DNA of 64,000 nucleotides from an uncultured Lachnospiraceae bacterium (GCA_900550475.1 URSA01000001.1:186001-250000); one strand, 5' to 3'; positions 27,843 to 35,383 are shown, counted from the stretch's first letter. The notes: generated by a model not told the origin, from the letters alone. Translations and numbers: made by a program.

Positions 27843-29218
27843 GTATTTTGGATCATTCCGGTAAAAAAGATCTTACGGAAGGCCCCATCGGGCGCGGCCT
27901 GCTTGCCTTTGCCATACCGTTGTTTTTAGGGCAGCTTTTACAGCAGCTATACAATGTGGCGGATGCGTGGGTGGTAGGCAATTTTGCCAACAACAATGCG
28001 TTTGCGGCGGTCAGTTCAACGGGAAGCATGGCATTTCTGATCATCGGCTTTTTCAGCGGCGTTGCCACCGGCGGCGGTGTGATTATTTCAAAATATTTCG
28101 GAGCCAAAAACTATGACGCGGTGGAGAAGGCGGTTCATACCAACTTTCTTTTCGGGATTATAGCTTCAATTCTGGCAACCGTGGTCGGCGTGCTGATTAC
28201 GCCGTGGCTGCTCAAAATAATGAAGACACCGGCTGAGGTGCTTCCCGAGGCAATCACCTACCTGAGAATTTACTTCGGCGGTGTTTCCACCATCATCATG
28301 TATAATATCGGAATGGCAATCATGCGGGCGCTGGGTGACAGTATTCATCCGCTTTACTACCTGATATTTTCATCCATCGTCAATGTGGTTCTGGATCTTT
28401 TGTTTGTGGCGGTTTTCCACTTCGGCGTTGCCGGAGCCGGTATTGCAACCGTGATCTCCCAAGGCATCAGTGCCGTCCTGTGCATCGTCCGCATGAGCCG
28501 GACAGAAGATGTGGGAAAGCTGAAGCTCAGCGCCCTTAGGCTATATCCCGACTATATGCGCGAGGTGATTGCACAGGGGCTTCCCACCGGCATCCAGAAT
28601 TCCGTTATCAGCATCGGCAATATGGTCGTGCAGACCAACATAAATTCCTTCGGCTCCTTCGCCATGTCGGGAGTGGGAGCGTACAGCAAGATAGAGGGCT
28701 TTGCCTTTCTGCCTATCACCAGCATGTCCGTATCCCTTCCCACCTTTATCGGGCAGAATCTTGGGGCGAAAAAATATGACCGTGCCAAAAAAGGGGCACG
28801 TTTCGGCATCCTGTCCGGCGTGATTCTGGCGGAAATTATCGGCGTAATATTCTTTGTCTTTGCGCCTCAGTTGCTATACTTTTTCGTAAAGTCGGAGGCA
28901 GCCATCGCAATCGGCGTGCGCCATGCAAGGATCATCTGCCTGTTCTTTTTCCTGCTTGCCTTTTCCCACTGTGCAGCAGGCGTGCTGCGCGGCTGCGGCA
29001 AGACCATGGTGCCCATGGTTACCATGCTCGCCTTCTGGTGCGGCATCAGAATTACCTACGTGACGGCAACCCTGCATTTTATCCCGGATTTTTCCGTTAT
29101 TTCATGGGCTTATCCGCTTACCTGGTCGTTAAGCTCCATCGTCTTTTTGCTTTTCCTTTTAAAATCCGACTGGGTACATGCGTTTGAAAAATTATCCCCT
29201 CACAGACATAGCGTGTAG
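27839..29218 (+). CDS. MATE family efflux transporter
   Basis: A 459-residue protein with about twelve membrane helices in two homologous halves. Signatures include LLAFAIPLFLGQLLQQLYNVADAWVVGNF in helix 1 and YSKIEGFAFLPITSMSVSLPTFIGQNLGA at the start of the second half. MATE proteins export drugs or metabolites by H+ or Na+ antiport; the substrate is unknown. It is the last plus-strand chromosomal gene before the phage-like element. Confidence 0.92.
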   Translation: MSILDHSGKKDLTEGPIGRGLLAFAIPLFLGQLLQQLYNVADAWVVGNFANNNAFAAVSSTGSMAFLIIGFFSGVATGGGVIISKYFGAKNYDAVEKAVHTNFLFGIIASILATVVGVLITPWLLKIMKTPAEVLPEAITYLRIYFGGVSTIIMYNIGMAIMRALGDSIHPLYYLIFSSIVNVVLDLLFVAVFHFGVAGAGIATVISQGISAVLCIVRMSRTEDVGKLKLSALRLYPDYMREVIAQGLPTGIQNSVISIGNMVVQTNINSFGSFAMSGVGAYSKIEGFAFLPITSMSVSLPTFIGQNLGAKKYDRAKKGARFGILSGVILAEIIGVIFFVFAPQLLYFFVKSEAAIAIGVRHARIICLFFFLLAFSHCAAGVLRGCGKTMVPMVTMLAFWCGIRITYVTATLHFIPDFSVISWAYPLTWSLSSIVFLLFLLKSDWVHAFEKLSPHRHSV

Positions 29219-29504
29219 AGCGCTTAAAAGGGGTAGGAGCTTGCATTTTACCGCCCTTACTTCCGAAAAGTTGCCTTACAGTATTACGGCAACCTCTGTG
29301 ACCAGTGGTCAAATGTCCTACAAAGCCGCATAAATACTGGAAGAAAAGCTGTTACATGAAATCCACAACCTCTGTAACATGTCACAAAATTGAATATAGC
29401 AAAGCAACGAATGCCCCCCGTGCCGTGCTTGAACCGTCCTCAGGTGAAAGCAAAGACACAGGGGCAGTTTATTCGTGCGATACGCAACTATGCGCAAAAT
29501 GCGA
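29219..29504. other. non-coding flank between MATE gene and element
   Basis: No convincing gene. A short inverted repeat (GTTGCC / GGCAAC near 29,272-29,293) has no T tract. Small open frames here lack ribosome-binding sites and family resemblance. This is the left chromosomal flank of the integration site. Confidence 0.5.
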
Positions 29505-29523
29505 GTTTAACGAATAGATATAT
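29505..29523 (+). repeat. left attachment site (attL core)
   Basis: GTTTAACGAATAGATATAT, identical to 35462-35480. Its reverse complement (ATATATCTATTCGTTAAAC) resembles the centre and XerD arm of the Bacillus dif site (ATATATATTATGTAAAC). The base before it is A, giving AGTTTAACGAA as the whole putative XerD arm. Confidence 0.85.
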
Positions 29524-29526
29524 AAC

Positions 29527-29573
29527 AAAAAAGTCTGCTTGGGTTCCCTTTGAGGTTCTCAATCAGACTTTTT
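29527..29573. terminator. hairpin terminator at the left phage end
   Basis: AAAAAGTCTG pairs with CAGACTTTTT around a 26-base loop. It has T tracts in both directions and lies just downstream (minus strand) of the small membrane-protein gene, and also insulates the element from the MATE gene. Confidence 0.7.
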
Positions 29574-29751
29574 CTTGTTCTGCATTTTCTTTCTCTATAT
29601 TCTTAATTTCTGCGTAAGTTTCTCTTATGGCTTCCTTTGTGCCGGACTTTACTGCGGATTTAATAAAATACCATTGTATATATATTCCTAAAGCAAATAA
29701 TGCAACCCCAAGTAAAACATATAAAAGGATCCATGATTCCATAACGTTCAT
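29563..29751 (-). CDS. small membrane protein next to the phage repressor
   Basis: A 62-residue protein with one N-terminal membrane helix (LLYVLLGVALFALGIYIQWYFI) and a charged helical tail. GAGGTG precedes the ATG. It follows the repressor gene by 7 bases on the same strand, so it is probably expressed in the lysogen. A superinfection-exclusion or immunity role is conceivable from position, but nothing in the sequence proves it. Confidence 0.65.
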   Translation of the reverse strand: MNVMESWILLYVLLGVALFALGIYIQWYFIKSAVKSGTKEAIRETYAEIKNIEKENAEQEKV

Positions 29752-29758
29752 TTGTTTT

Positions 29759-29935
29759 CTACACCTCGTTTAAATTTATTTCTCCGTGTTCGGATTCGTA
29801 TTTTTCAATTCTTTGTTTAATCAGATAGACAATTTCTTTATTTGCGCTCCGCTCGTTTTTCCCTGCAATGTATGTAATCTTATCAATTACAGATTGTTCA
29901 ACTCTAATATTGAATTGTGGTAATTTACTGGGCAT
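29759..29935 (-). CDS. ribbon-helix-helix (Arc-type) repressor
   Basis: A 58-residue DNA-binding protein. The pattern PQFNIRVEQSVIDKITYIA-x-ERSANKEIVYLIKQRIE is the beta strand, helix A, helix B order of Arc/MetJ repressors, with alternating residues in FNIRV contacting DNA. GGAGACAT directly before the ATG fixes the start; a frame extension upstream lacks a site. It is divergent from the structural genes and faces a long palindrome, as a phage repressor should. An antitoxin is the alternative, but the partner gene does not look like a toxin. Confidence 0.82.
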   Translation of the reverse strand: MPSKLPQFNIRVEQSVIDKITYIAGKNERSANKEIVYLIKQRIEKYESEHGEINLNEV

Positions 29936-29954
29936 ATGTCTCCTTTCCTCAGAA

Positions 29955-30019
29955 AGTACTTGCACAGTACTAGCACCTATGTTATTATCTTTATAGGTGA
30001 TAGTACTTTTATAGCACCT
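29955..30019. promoter_or_regulatory. palindromic operator of the phage repressor
   Basis: Arms AGTACTAGCACCTAT (29966-29980) and ATAGGTGATAGTACT (29993-30007) form a 15-bp inverted repeat with one mismatch and a 12-base spacer. Extra half-sites AGTACT (29955-29960) and AGCACCT (30013-30019) flank it. It lies between the divergent repressor and early genes, the expected place for a multi-dimer RHH operator. Confidence 0.75.
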
Positions 30020-30067
30020 CATCTTTTATTTAACACTTTATTATACCATGAAAGGACGGTCTTTTAA

Positions 30068-30235
30068 ATGACAAATTCTCAGTTGGTACAGTTGAAACAT
30101 GAAAACGAAAAGTTTCGTAAGGCGTTGGAAAGAATTTCTAACTTGGATTCAGTGGAAGCTTTTGATGATGGGTCTAAGTACGCTCGGTTGATGGGCATGG
30201 CAGAGACTATTGCACAGCATGCATTGAAATATTAA
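30068..30235 (+). CDS. 55-residue helical protein, first rightward phage gene
   Basis: A short frame starting MTNSQLVQLKHENEKFRKAL with AAAGGA upstream. Charged and helical throughout, no membrane segment. It is the first gene after the operator, so it may be an early or regulatory protein; no family recognised. Supported by position, a plausible ribosome-binding site and fit between neighbours. Confidence 0.6.
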   Translation: MTNSQLVQLKHENEKFRKALERISNLDSVEAFDDGSKYARLMGMAETIAQHALKY

Positions 30236-30306
30236 TTTTGTTTCTATTGCCGGGCTCCGGCTTAGAATATTCTATCAATCCCACACACATAAGGAGGAAA
30301 AAGAAA

Positions 30307-30561
30307 ATGGAGAAAATGAAAGTATTTGGGATTCAGAGCATGAACTTCGACACGAAGGACGGGAACCACATTGAGGGCATCAAGCTTCACTGCTTTAAAG
30401 ATGCTCCCAACGATAATTGGAAAGGTGATGCGTATGAGGGCATTTTTATTTCTGTCCGGTCTGCCCTCATTGAACTTGCAAAGCAGGTTAAGCCCTGTGA
30501 TCTGATCGAGGTTTCCTTTAACCGTTACGGCAAGCCGGACGGCTTCACGATCAGCAAGTAA
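30307..30561 (+). CDS. ssDNA-binding-like protein (inovirus gene V analogue)
   Basis: An 84-residue soluble protein after a strong AAGGAGG. It is rich in beta-strand pattern: MKVFGIQSMNFDTKDGNHIEG, GIFISVRSAL, LIEVSFNRYGKPDGF. Small beta-barrel proteins at this place, just before the coat gene, are the ssDNA-binding proteins that coat the phage strand before export. The assignment rests on size, composition and position, not on a clear sequence match. Confidence 0.6.
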   Translation: MEKMKVFGIQSMNFDTKDGNHIEGIKLHCFKDAPNDNWKGDAYEGIFISVRSALIELAKQVKPCDLIEVSFNRYGKPDGFTISK

Positions 30562-30617
30562 GGCGCGCACATTCGCAAGGGTGTAAATATAAATTCTCAA
30601 TGGGAGGAGGTGAAAAC

Positions 30618-30842
30618 ATGGGTTTAATGACAGTTTTTAACAATGGCTTGGTTCTTCTGTCTTCCGGGGCGGAGAGCTCAACTTCATTTCTCGATTCCGG
30701 CATTTTCACATTTATTGCCGAAGGTGCTAAGACCGTGATCGGTTTGTTCAGCATTCAGCCTATGGGCACATTCATCGGAATCGGTCTTGTTGGTGCCGTG
30801 GTTGGTCTCGTCGGCGGTATCATGCGTATGGTTAAGCACTAA
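30618..30842 (+). CDS. candidate major coat protein
   Basis: A 74-residue peptide after a very strong site (GGGAGGAGGTG). After a polar, Ser-rich first third it has an amphipathic helix (IFTFIAEGAKTVIGLF), a strongly hydrophobic Gly/Val/Ile helix (TFIGIGLVGAVVGLVGGI) and a basic end (MRMVKH). That order, amphipathic then membrane helix then positive tail, is the pVIII layout, where the basic end contacts DNA. The strong translation signal and the terminator right after it match high-level coat production in filamentous phages. Confidence 0.75.
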   Translation: MGLMTVFNNGLVLLSSGAESSTSFLDSGIFTFIAEGAKTVIGLFSIQPMGTFIGIGLVGAVVGLVGGIMRMVKH

Positions 30843-30863
30843 TATCATATAGGTGTTTAACTT

Positions 30864-30894
30864 GGGTGAGTGCTTCGGTACTCGCCCTTTTTTT
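30864..30894 (+). terminator. strong terminator after the coat gene
   Basis: GGGTGAGT / ACTCGCCC (one G-U pair) around a short loop, followed by seven T residues. Filamentous phages of the Ff group also carry their central terminator directly behind the major coat gene. Confidence 0.9.
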
Positions 30895-30911
30895 GAAGAA
30901 AGGTGGTATAT

Positions 30912-32171
30912 ATGAAAAATTTTAATTGGTTTCATTTTGTTCTTTTCGCCGTAACCGGGTTACTGCTCTTCTGCTGCTTGCGTGTTCCTGTGAGTGCTGC
31001 GGATGGGGACGCGGAAACTTATACTTATACTGTTTATCTTAAGAACAGCAAAGTTGAAAATCATACAATTACAGAAGTGTGGCCATGTGTTGACAATCCA
31101 ATAATTTTTACATTGCCTTATAGGGTTGCTATTTTGATTGATTCTAAATACCATGGTTCTTTTATGGCTATTAGAAATGATTCTCTTTTTTCTCCGACTA
31201 TGAGTCAATTTTTTTCAAAATCGTATAAGCGTCCTGACGGTTCAATTTATACTATGAGTTCTAATACTCGACCGAATACGACTTATAACGATATCAATGG
31301 AAATTATTTATATTCCGGTAATTATGACGGCATCCCTGTTTTTACCGATTATGATGCTATGGTGAGTTATTTACAAAACGGAGATGATTCTGGTGACATT
31401 AACAAAGATAATTATGAAAAGCTGACCGACGACAAGCCTTTATTTAATGATTTTGCGGAACTTGATTTTTCTGATACCGACACAAATTATTTGCAGGATT
31501 TCCGCCTTGAGGGTTTCAGATCTGATTATTTTGTAAATGCTGTTTGGTCGTCCGTGCATATCCCCAACAAGCTGCAGCAATGGATGGATAAGGGTACTAT
31601 TGATATGGATGATGTTGCGGTTATGGTTATGTTCACATACGCCAATAAGAATTTCCCGGAAACTGACAAATATACAAAATATTATCCTAGGCTTTTAAGC
31701 GCTACTGACTTAGCTGCTACGATCAATGTTGCGGACTTTGCCCCGGCTAATGATATGTATTATCTGTCCGGTTTGTCCTTTATCCCGGTTGTAGAATTTA
31801 CTTACTACAATTCCGGTATGGGAATTTCTATGAAACCGCTTAATTTGATGTATTACGGTTCCATGAATCACATTTATTTCAAACAGGATGGAAGTGCCAA
31901 TGGTGCAGCATTTGACGCCGGAGACATCAATGGAAATAAGGATGGCGGCTTTGGGCTTGGTAATGATGATTATAACGGTATCGGCGGTATAACTGGCGAC
32001 ATTACAGATGCATTGTCAAAATTTTCTGAGTTACTCGATTCTTTGTATGGTTCCCTATCCCGGGTTGCTAAGTTTGCGACCGTTGTATTTTCTTGGTTGC
32101 CGTGGTGGGCATCGCTCCTGATCGGAGCTGCAGTCGCGGTTTGTTTCATTTTGAGAATTGCCGGGAGGTGA
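30912..32171 (+). CDS. pIII-like minor coat/adsorption protein
   Basis: A 419-residue secreted protein. Residues 1-30 form a signal peptide with probable cleavage at VSA-ADG. The large extracellular part is rich in Tyr, Asp, Asn and Ser. A Gly/Asp/Asn-rich linker near residue 340 (GDINGNKDGGFGLGNDDYNG) resembles the glycine linkers of pIII. A C-terminal membrane helix (WASLLIGAAVAVCFIL) ends in RIAGR. Signal peptide, long ectodomain, linker and C-terminal anchor is the pIII plan for host attachment and virion release. Ectodomain sequence itself is unfamiliar, so receptor unknown. Confidence 0.75.
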   Translation: MKNFNWFHFVLFAVTGLLLFCCLRVPVSAADGDAETYTYTVYLKNSKVENHTITEVWPCVDNPIIFTLPYRVAILIDSKYHGSFMAIRNDSLFSPTMSQFFSKSYKRPDGSIYTMSSNTRPNTTYNDINGNYLYSGNYDGIPVFTDYDAMVSYLQNGDDSGDINKDNYEKLTDDKPLFNDFAELDFSDTDTNYLQDFRLEGFRSDYFVNAVWSSVHIPNKLQQWMDKGTIDMDDVAVMVMFTYANKNFPETDKYTKYYPRLLSATDLAATINVADFAPANDMYYLSGLSFIPVVEFTYYNSGMGISMKPLNLMYYGSMNHIYFKQDGSANGAAFDAGDINGNKDGGFGLGNDDYNGIGGITGDITDALSKFSELLDSLYGSLSRVAKFATVVFSWLPWWASLLIGAAVAVCFILRIAGR

Positions 32172-32175
32172 TCAG

Positions 32176-32319
32176 ATGCAGATGTTGGTTAATACCTTAG
32201 TTGACATTTTAAATACAAATATCGTTGTTTTTGGGTTCACTCTTTCACTGTTAGATATTTTTCTGTTCATTGCATTCGGATCCATCGCGGCGTTTTTCAT
32301 AGGAGGTCTGTTTAAATGA
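32176..32319 (+). CDS. 47-residue membrane protein (minor coat candidate)
   Basis: Starts MQMLVNTLVDILNTNIVVFG after GGGAGGTG, and is almost wholly hydrophobic, with one or two helices ending in FIGGLFK. Stop overlaps the next start (ATGA). Tiny one-helix proteins encoded around pIII in filamentous phages are end-cap proteins (pVI, pVII, pIX), and this is a good positional candidate. Too short for homology to help. Confidence 0.7.
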   Translation: MQMLVNTLVDILNTNIVVFGFTLSLLDIFLFIAFGSIAAFFIGGLFK

Positions 32320-32660
32320 ATACGGAAGATTTTTTGTCTGTCAGCGGATCCGATCCGGCTGCTGCAGGTGATCCTGTTTCTGCAGGAGATGCGTTACCGG
32401 AATCGGTCGAAGATGTTTCTCCAGGTGATTCGTTTCCCGGTTCTGTAGTTCCGATCTCTTCTGGCGACTCCGGGTCCGGATCCGATCCGGTGGAAACTGT
32501 TGCGGAAGTTGATGTTATTCCTGAAGGATCGTATGAGGAATTATTGATTGAAGTGAAGTCTATTAATTATCTGATCTCTGCCCTTCTATTCTTTACCATT
32601 TTTGTATGGGTTGAAGTCAAGGTCAGGTCTATTGTAAGAAAGGTGATGAAGCATGAATGA
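32316..32660 (+). CDS. 114-residue membrane protein with Ser/Gly/Asp-Pro repeats
   Basis: The N-terminal 70 residues are low-complexity and acidic, built from variants of S/AGDxxPxSV (for example DPVSAGDALPESV, SPGDSFPGSV), then a membrane helix near the C-terminus (YLISALLFFTIFVWVEV) and a basic end (RKVMKHE). GGAGG precedes the start. Overlaps its neighbours on both sides. Possibly a virion tip or assembly protein with a flexible exposed arm; no family recognised. Confidence 0.68.
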   Translation: MNTEDFLSVSGSDPAAAGDPVSAGDALPESVEDVSPGDSFPGSVVPISSGDSGSGSDPVETVAEVDVIPEGSYEELLIEVKSINYLISALLFFTIFVWVEVKVRSIVRKVMKHE

Positions 32661-32793
32661 TTTAATCAATTTTATTACTGGCGGAGCTGAGACCTTCACT
32701 CCGGCGGTAATGGTCGGCTTAATTGTTTTCTGTCTGATCATGGACAGTCTCGCTCTGCTTGTTTCTTCGGTATTGGAGGTGTCGCGTAAATGA
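32653..32793 (+). CDS. 46-residue membrane protein (minor coat candidate)
   Basis: MNDLINFITGGAETFTPAVM followed by a single hydrophobic helix (VGLIVFCLIMDSLALLVSSVL) and a short basic end (EVSRK). It starts inside the preceding gene and its stop overlaps the Zot start by four bases. Size and topology fit a filamentous-phage end-cap protein. Confidence 0.7.
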   Translation: MNDLINFITGGAETFTPAVMVGLIVFCLIMDSLALLVSSVLEVSRK

Positions 32794-33686
32794 TTTTCTT
32801 ATACATAGCCGGAATCTTGTTTTTGTGTTGGGCGTCTGTCTGCTTCCGGCTCTTCTGTCTCCATCCGGTCAGGACTGTTTTTGATCTGATCCGGGATATT
32901 TATTTTTACTTCAAACATCATAGATATAATATCTATGATGGCGGTTTATTGAATTGCTTTTTTGCTCACTTCGGCGGTGGTAAGTCGCTTTCTGTTACGC
33001 ATTATGTTCGGATCCTGTTTCAGAAATATAATAACAAACGTGTATATGATAGGAATCGCAAAAAATGGGTGCTGCAGAAGGTTCACATTATTTCAAACGT
33101 GCATTTGAACGGTGTTCCCTACGAGGAGTTAATAAGTCTTTCTCAGATCTGTTGTTGTGCCTGGCGTAACAAGGAAATCGACAAGAAGGAAAATACGAGG
33201 ACTGTGCTCCTGGTTTTACTTGATGAAGCCAGTGCACAGTTGAATAGCCGGGAGTTTAAGACAAATATAAACGCTGATTTTCTTAACAGTCTGATCACTT
33301 CGCGTCATTTCAACATGAGCATTTTTTACACATCCCAGAAGTTTAAGTTGGTTGATGCGCTTCTCCGATCCGTCACCCAACGCGCTATATTGTGCCGGAA
33401 GTGTTGGCGGTTTATGGTTCAGTTTTATTATGATGCGGATGAGATCGAATACGCAGCTAACCCCATGCTTGTCAAACCGTACCGCCGTACCGGGTTCTAC
33501 ATCAAGGATAAGGATTATAACAGCTATGATACGCTTGCCACAGTGAAGCAGCTGCAGAAGTCCGTTGACAAGGGCGACATGATGACCGACGAGGAAATTA
33601 TTGCCCTGCGCGGCAGCATCAACCCGGACAGTGACAATGTCATGCATGCCAGCCGGAAATTGAAACACATGCGAAAACGGCGCTGA
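32790..33686 (+). CDS. Zot/pI-type phage assembly ATPase
   Basis: A 298-residue protein of the Zonular occludens toxin (Zot)/gene I type, the morphogenesis ATPase that extrudes filamentous phage through the membrane. Walker A is HFGGGKSLS at about residues 60-68 and Walker B VLLVLLDEAS at about 136-145; TSRHFNMSIFYTSQ resembles sensor-like motifs of the family. A hydrophobic helix lies at the extreme N-terminus (residues 2-22), whereas in Ff pI and Zot the membrane span is toward the C-terminus; this may be a Gram-positive variant. It is the hallmark gene for calling the element an inovirus. Confidence 0.82.
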   Translation: MIFLYIAGILFLCWASVCFRLFCLHPVRTVFDLIRDIYFYFKHHRYNIYDGGLLNCFFAHFGGGKSLSVTHYVRILFQKYNNKRVYDRNRKKWVLQKVHIISNVHLNGVPYEELISLSQICCCAWRNKEIDKKENTRTVLLVLLDEASAQLNSREFKTNINADFLNSLITSRHFNMSIFYTSQKFKLVDALLRSVTQRAILCRKCWRFMVQFYYDADEIEYAANPMLVKPYRRTGFYIKDKDYNSYDTLATVKQLQKSVDKGDMMTDEEIIALRGSINPDSDNVMHASRKLKHMRKRR

Positions 33687-33920
33687 CTGCGGCGGGTGTT
33701 GCCTTTGGCTACCGCCGCAGTTCCCGGCAGAATCGGCGACTTCTCTCGCGTCTCTCTGCTTTTTCCCTCGGTGATGCATTTCAAACCGAGCGTTAAGCAA
33801 ACGTAGTCCGCGCCATATCGTCGGTAATACGGCATATCTGACTTGACGGCTTTGCAGGCGTTAAGCCAGATCGGCGCGGCGGTACCCGTAAGTGGTAACG
33901 TTTGTAGCGACACTTGCGGA
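33686..33920. other. hairpin-rich non-coding region of the phage
   Basis: About 235 bases, G+C-rich relative to the phage genes. Three hairpins: CTGCGGCGG / CCGCCGCAG at the left; a nested structure with outer arms CCGCGCC (33808-33814) and GGCGCGG (33873-33879) and an inner 13-bp stem ATCTGACTTGACG / CGTTAAGCCAGAT (33836-33871); and CCGTAAGTG (33886-33894) / CACTTGCGG (33911-33919). Filamentous phages keep packaging signals and single-strand origins in such hairpins; this is the best candidate for both. Confidence 0.65.
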
Positions 33921-33954
33921 AATTCTGAAACTGTAATTAATGGAGGTAAATATA

Positions 33955-34323
33955 ATGTTTTTGCTTATTGTTTTAGGAGTATTTTTGGTTGTTTTGTGGC
34001 TGGAGGTTATTTTTGATTATTGTGACTTTGGCTTGTTTTTATCGGTAGTTTTTTGTACGTTTGCATTTGCTAGCGTGTTTGCTTTATGGCATGATTCGTG
34101 CTCTTCCGATCGCATGAGAGAGAAATACAACACCATTGTGTATGTAATGGAGTCATATGATGAAAAAGGTGTACCGTATGATATTGATTTACTTGATCAG
34201 ATCGCAGAGTGGAACACGGAGTATAAGAAATATACAGGAAACGGTATCTATGATCTTTTCGGTTTCTACCCAGAAAGTGCGATTGAAGGCACAAGCGAGA
34301 TAATCTTGGAAATACAAAAATAG
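33955..34323 (+). CDS. small membrane protein of unknown function
   Basis: A 122-residue protein. The ATG at 33955 follows TAATGGAGGT at 33938-33947. Residues 1-48 hold two hydrophobic segments (FLLIVLGVFLVVLWLEVIF; LFLSVVFCTFAFASVFAL); the rest is soluble and acidic. It lies between the hairpin region and the replication origin. No family recognised. Confidence 0.65.
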   Translation: MFLLIVLGVFLVVLWLEVIFDYCDFGLFLSVVFCTFAFASVFALWHDSCSSDRMREKYNTIVYVMESYDEKGVPYDIDLLDQIAEWNTEYKKYTGNGIYDLFGFYPESAIEGTSEIILEIQK

Positions 34324-34347
34324 GTTTGTACTTGTTTTTTGTACTTC

Positions 34348-34380
34348 CGATAGGGGGGTACTACGACCCCCCCCCTATCG
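34348..34380 (+). other. double-strand origin (nick site) of pMV158 type
   Basis: A stem CGATAGGGGGG ... CCCCCCTATCG presents TACTACGAC in its loop (34359-34367). TACTACG/AC is the nick sequence of the pMV158 (pLS1) rolling-circle plasmid family; the predicted nick is after G34365. It lies 45 bases upstream of a gene for the matching Rep_2 initiator. Sequence, hairpin and neighbouring gene agree. Confidence 0.88.
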
Positions 34381-34424
34381 TGCCATGTGACATGTGACAA
34401 ATTTACGTTTAAAGAGGTGTTTCT

Positions 34425-35192
34425 GTGTCGGTATTTGGTAAATATGATATTTTTGCTTTGGAGAAAGTAGATAAAGAATCGTTAAAGGAGAAAAATAGAA
34501 ACTGGGTTGCTATTGTATATCCAGAGTCTGCTCCCGCTGATTGGATCGAGCAGTTACGTGATTTACATTTACCGTTTGCTATGTCTCCGTTGCATGATAA
34601 GGATATTGATGTTACAGGTGAACCTAAAAAGGCTCACTATCATATCATTGTCTGCTTTGATGGGCCTACTACATACAAAAACGCTAACCGAGTTATACAA
34701 TCAATTACAAATGGCCCGATCGTTAAACCTTGTCGGTCTATCCGTGGTTCATACCGTTATTTTGTCCACTTGGATAACCCTGAGAAGTATCAGTATCCTG
34801 AATCGGGAATTAAGACATATAATTCATTTGAAATTGCGCTTACGGATTCGGATGAAGATGCAATTAAACGTGCGATTTTTTCTATTATTCTTGTGAACCG
34901 TATACAAGAATATGCGGAGCTCATGCTTGTTTTGGAGTATGAATTTGGGCTTGAGTATTCCAAAGTTGCCCGGCGTAATCATTCGTTTATAACTTCGGTA
35001 GTTAATTCTATCCGGCATTCACCCGGAGCGACTTATAAACGGTATCTTTCGTATGTATCACCGGAAGAATTTGATTTATATGCCTTAAATGAAAATTATA
35101 ATTATGCTAATTCAATCGAATATATCAACGGCATAATTGAACGCGATCCCGTGACTTCCGATAGCCAGAAAGGAGAATGCCAGGATGAATAA
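34425..35192 (+). CDS. rep: Rep_2 family (pMV158 RepB-like) rolling-circle replication initiator
   Basis: A 255-residue HUH endonuclease. It starts with GTG after AAGAGGTG. Motifs in order: WVAIVYPESAPADWIEQL, SPLHDKDIDVTG, HYHIIV with the metal-binding histidines His71 and His73, and GSYRYFVHLDNPEKYQY, where Tyr112 is the likely nicking tyrosine. These match RepB of pMV158, which nicks TACTACG/AC, and that sequence is present just upstream. Filamentous phages replicate by rolling circle, but Ff uses a pII protein; here the initiator is of plasmid type. Confidence 0.88.
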   Translation: MSVFGKYDIFALEKVDKESLKEKNRNWVAIVYPESAPADWIEQLRDLHLPFAMSPLHDKDIDVTGEPKKAHYHIIVCFDGPTTYKNANRVIQSITNGPIVKPCRSIRGSYRYFVHLDNPEKYQYPESGIKTYNSFEIALTDSDEDAIKRAIFSIILVNRIQEYAELMLVLEYEFGLEYSKVARRNHSFITSVVNSIRHSPGATYKRYLSYVSPEEFDLYALNENYNYANSIEYINGIIERDPVTSDSQKGECQDE

Positions 35193-35379
35193 GACAGTAA
35201 AATGGATTCTGTACTCCCTCAATCTGCTCTATGGTCATGTTGTTATCAGACGGAAGACCCCGGAAGGTTTGTTTCCTCTTGGCGGCGGATCCGCGGCAGA
35301 GGTTCTTGATCGCTTCGGTGATTATACTGTGATCTACTCTTCTATTTCTGATAACGTTCTGTATCTGATCGTTGAGTGA
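35185..35379 (+). CDS. 64-residue protein of unknown function, after rep
   Basis: Starts MNKTVKWILYSLNLLYGHVV with GGAG upstream and overlaps the rep stop by 8 bases, implying coupled translation. It has a small alpha/beta look (VIRRKTPEGLFPLGGGSAAEVLDRF; YTVIYSSISDNVLYLIVE). No family recognised; perhaps a copy-number or accessory replication protein. Confidence 0.6.
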   Translation: MNKTVKWILYSLNLLYGHVVIRRKTPEGLFPLGGGSAAEVLDRFGDYTVIYSSISDNVLYLIVE

Positions 35380-35383
35380 TCCG

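Noticed and set aside
29305..29517. 70-codon open frame crossing the attL core
   Set aside because: No ribosome-binding site, unconvincing composition, and it runs through the attachment site.
29563..29935. RHH protein plus small protein as a toxin-antitoxin pair
   Set aside because: The second protein is a one-helix membrane protein with no RelE, MazF or Fic-like features, and the locus faces a phage operator. Kept as repressor plus membrane protein.
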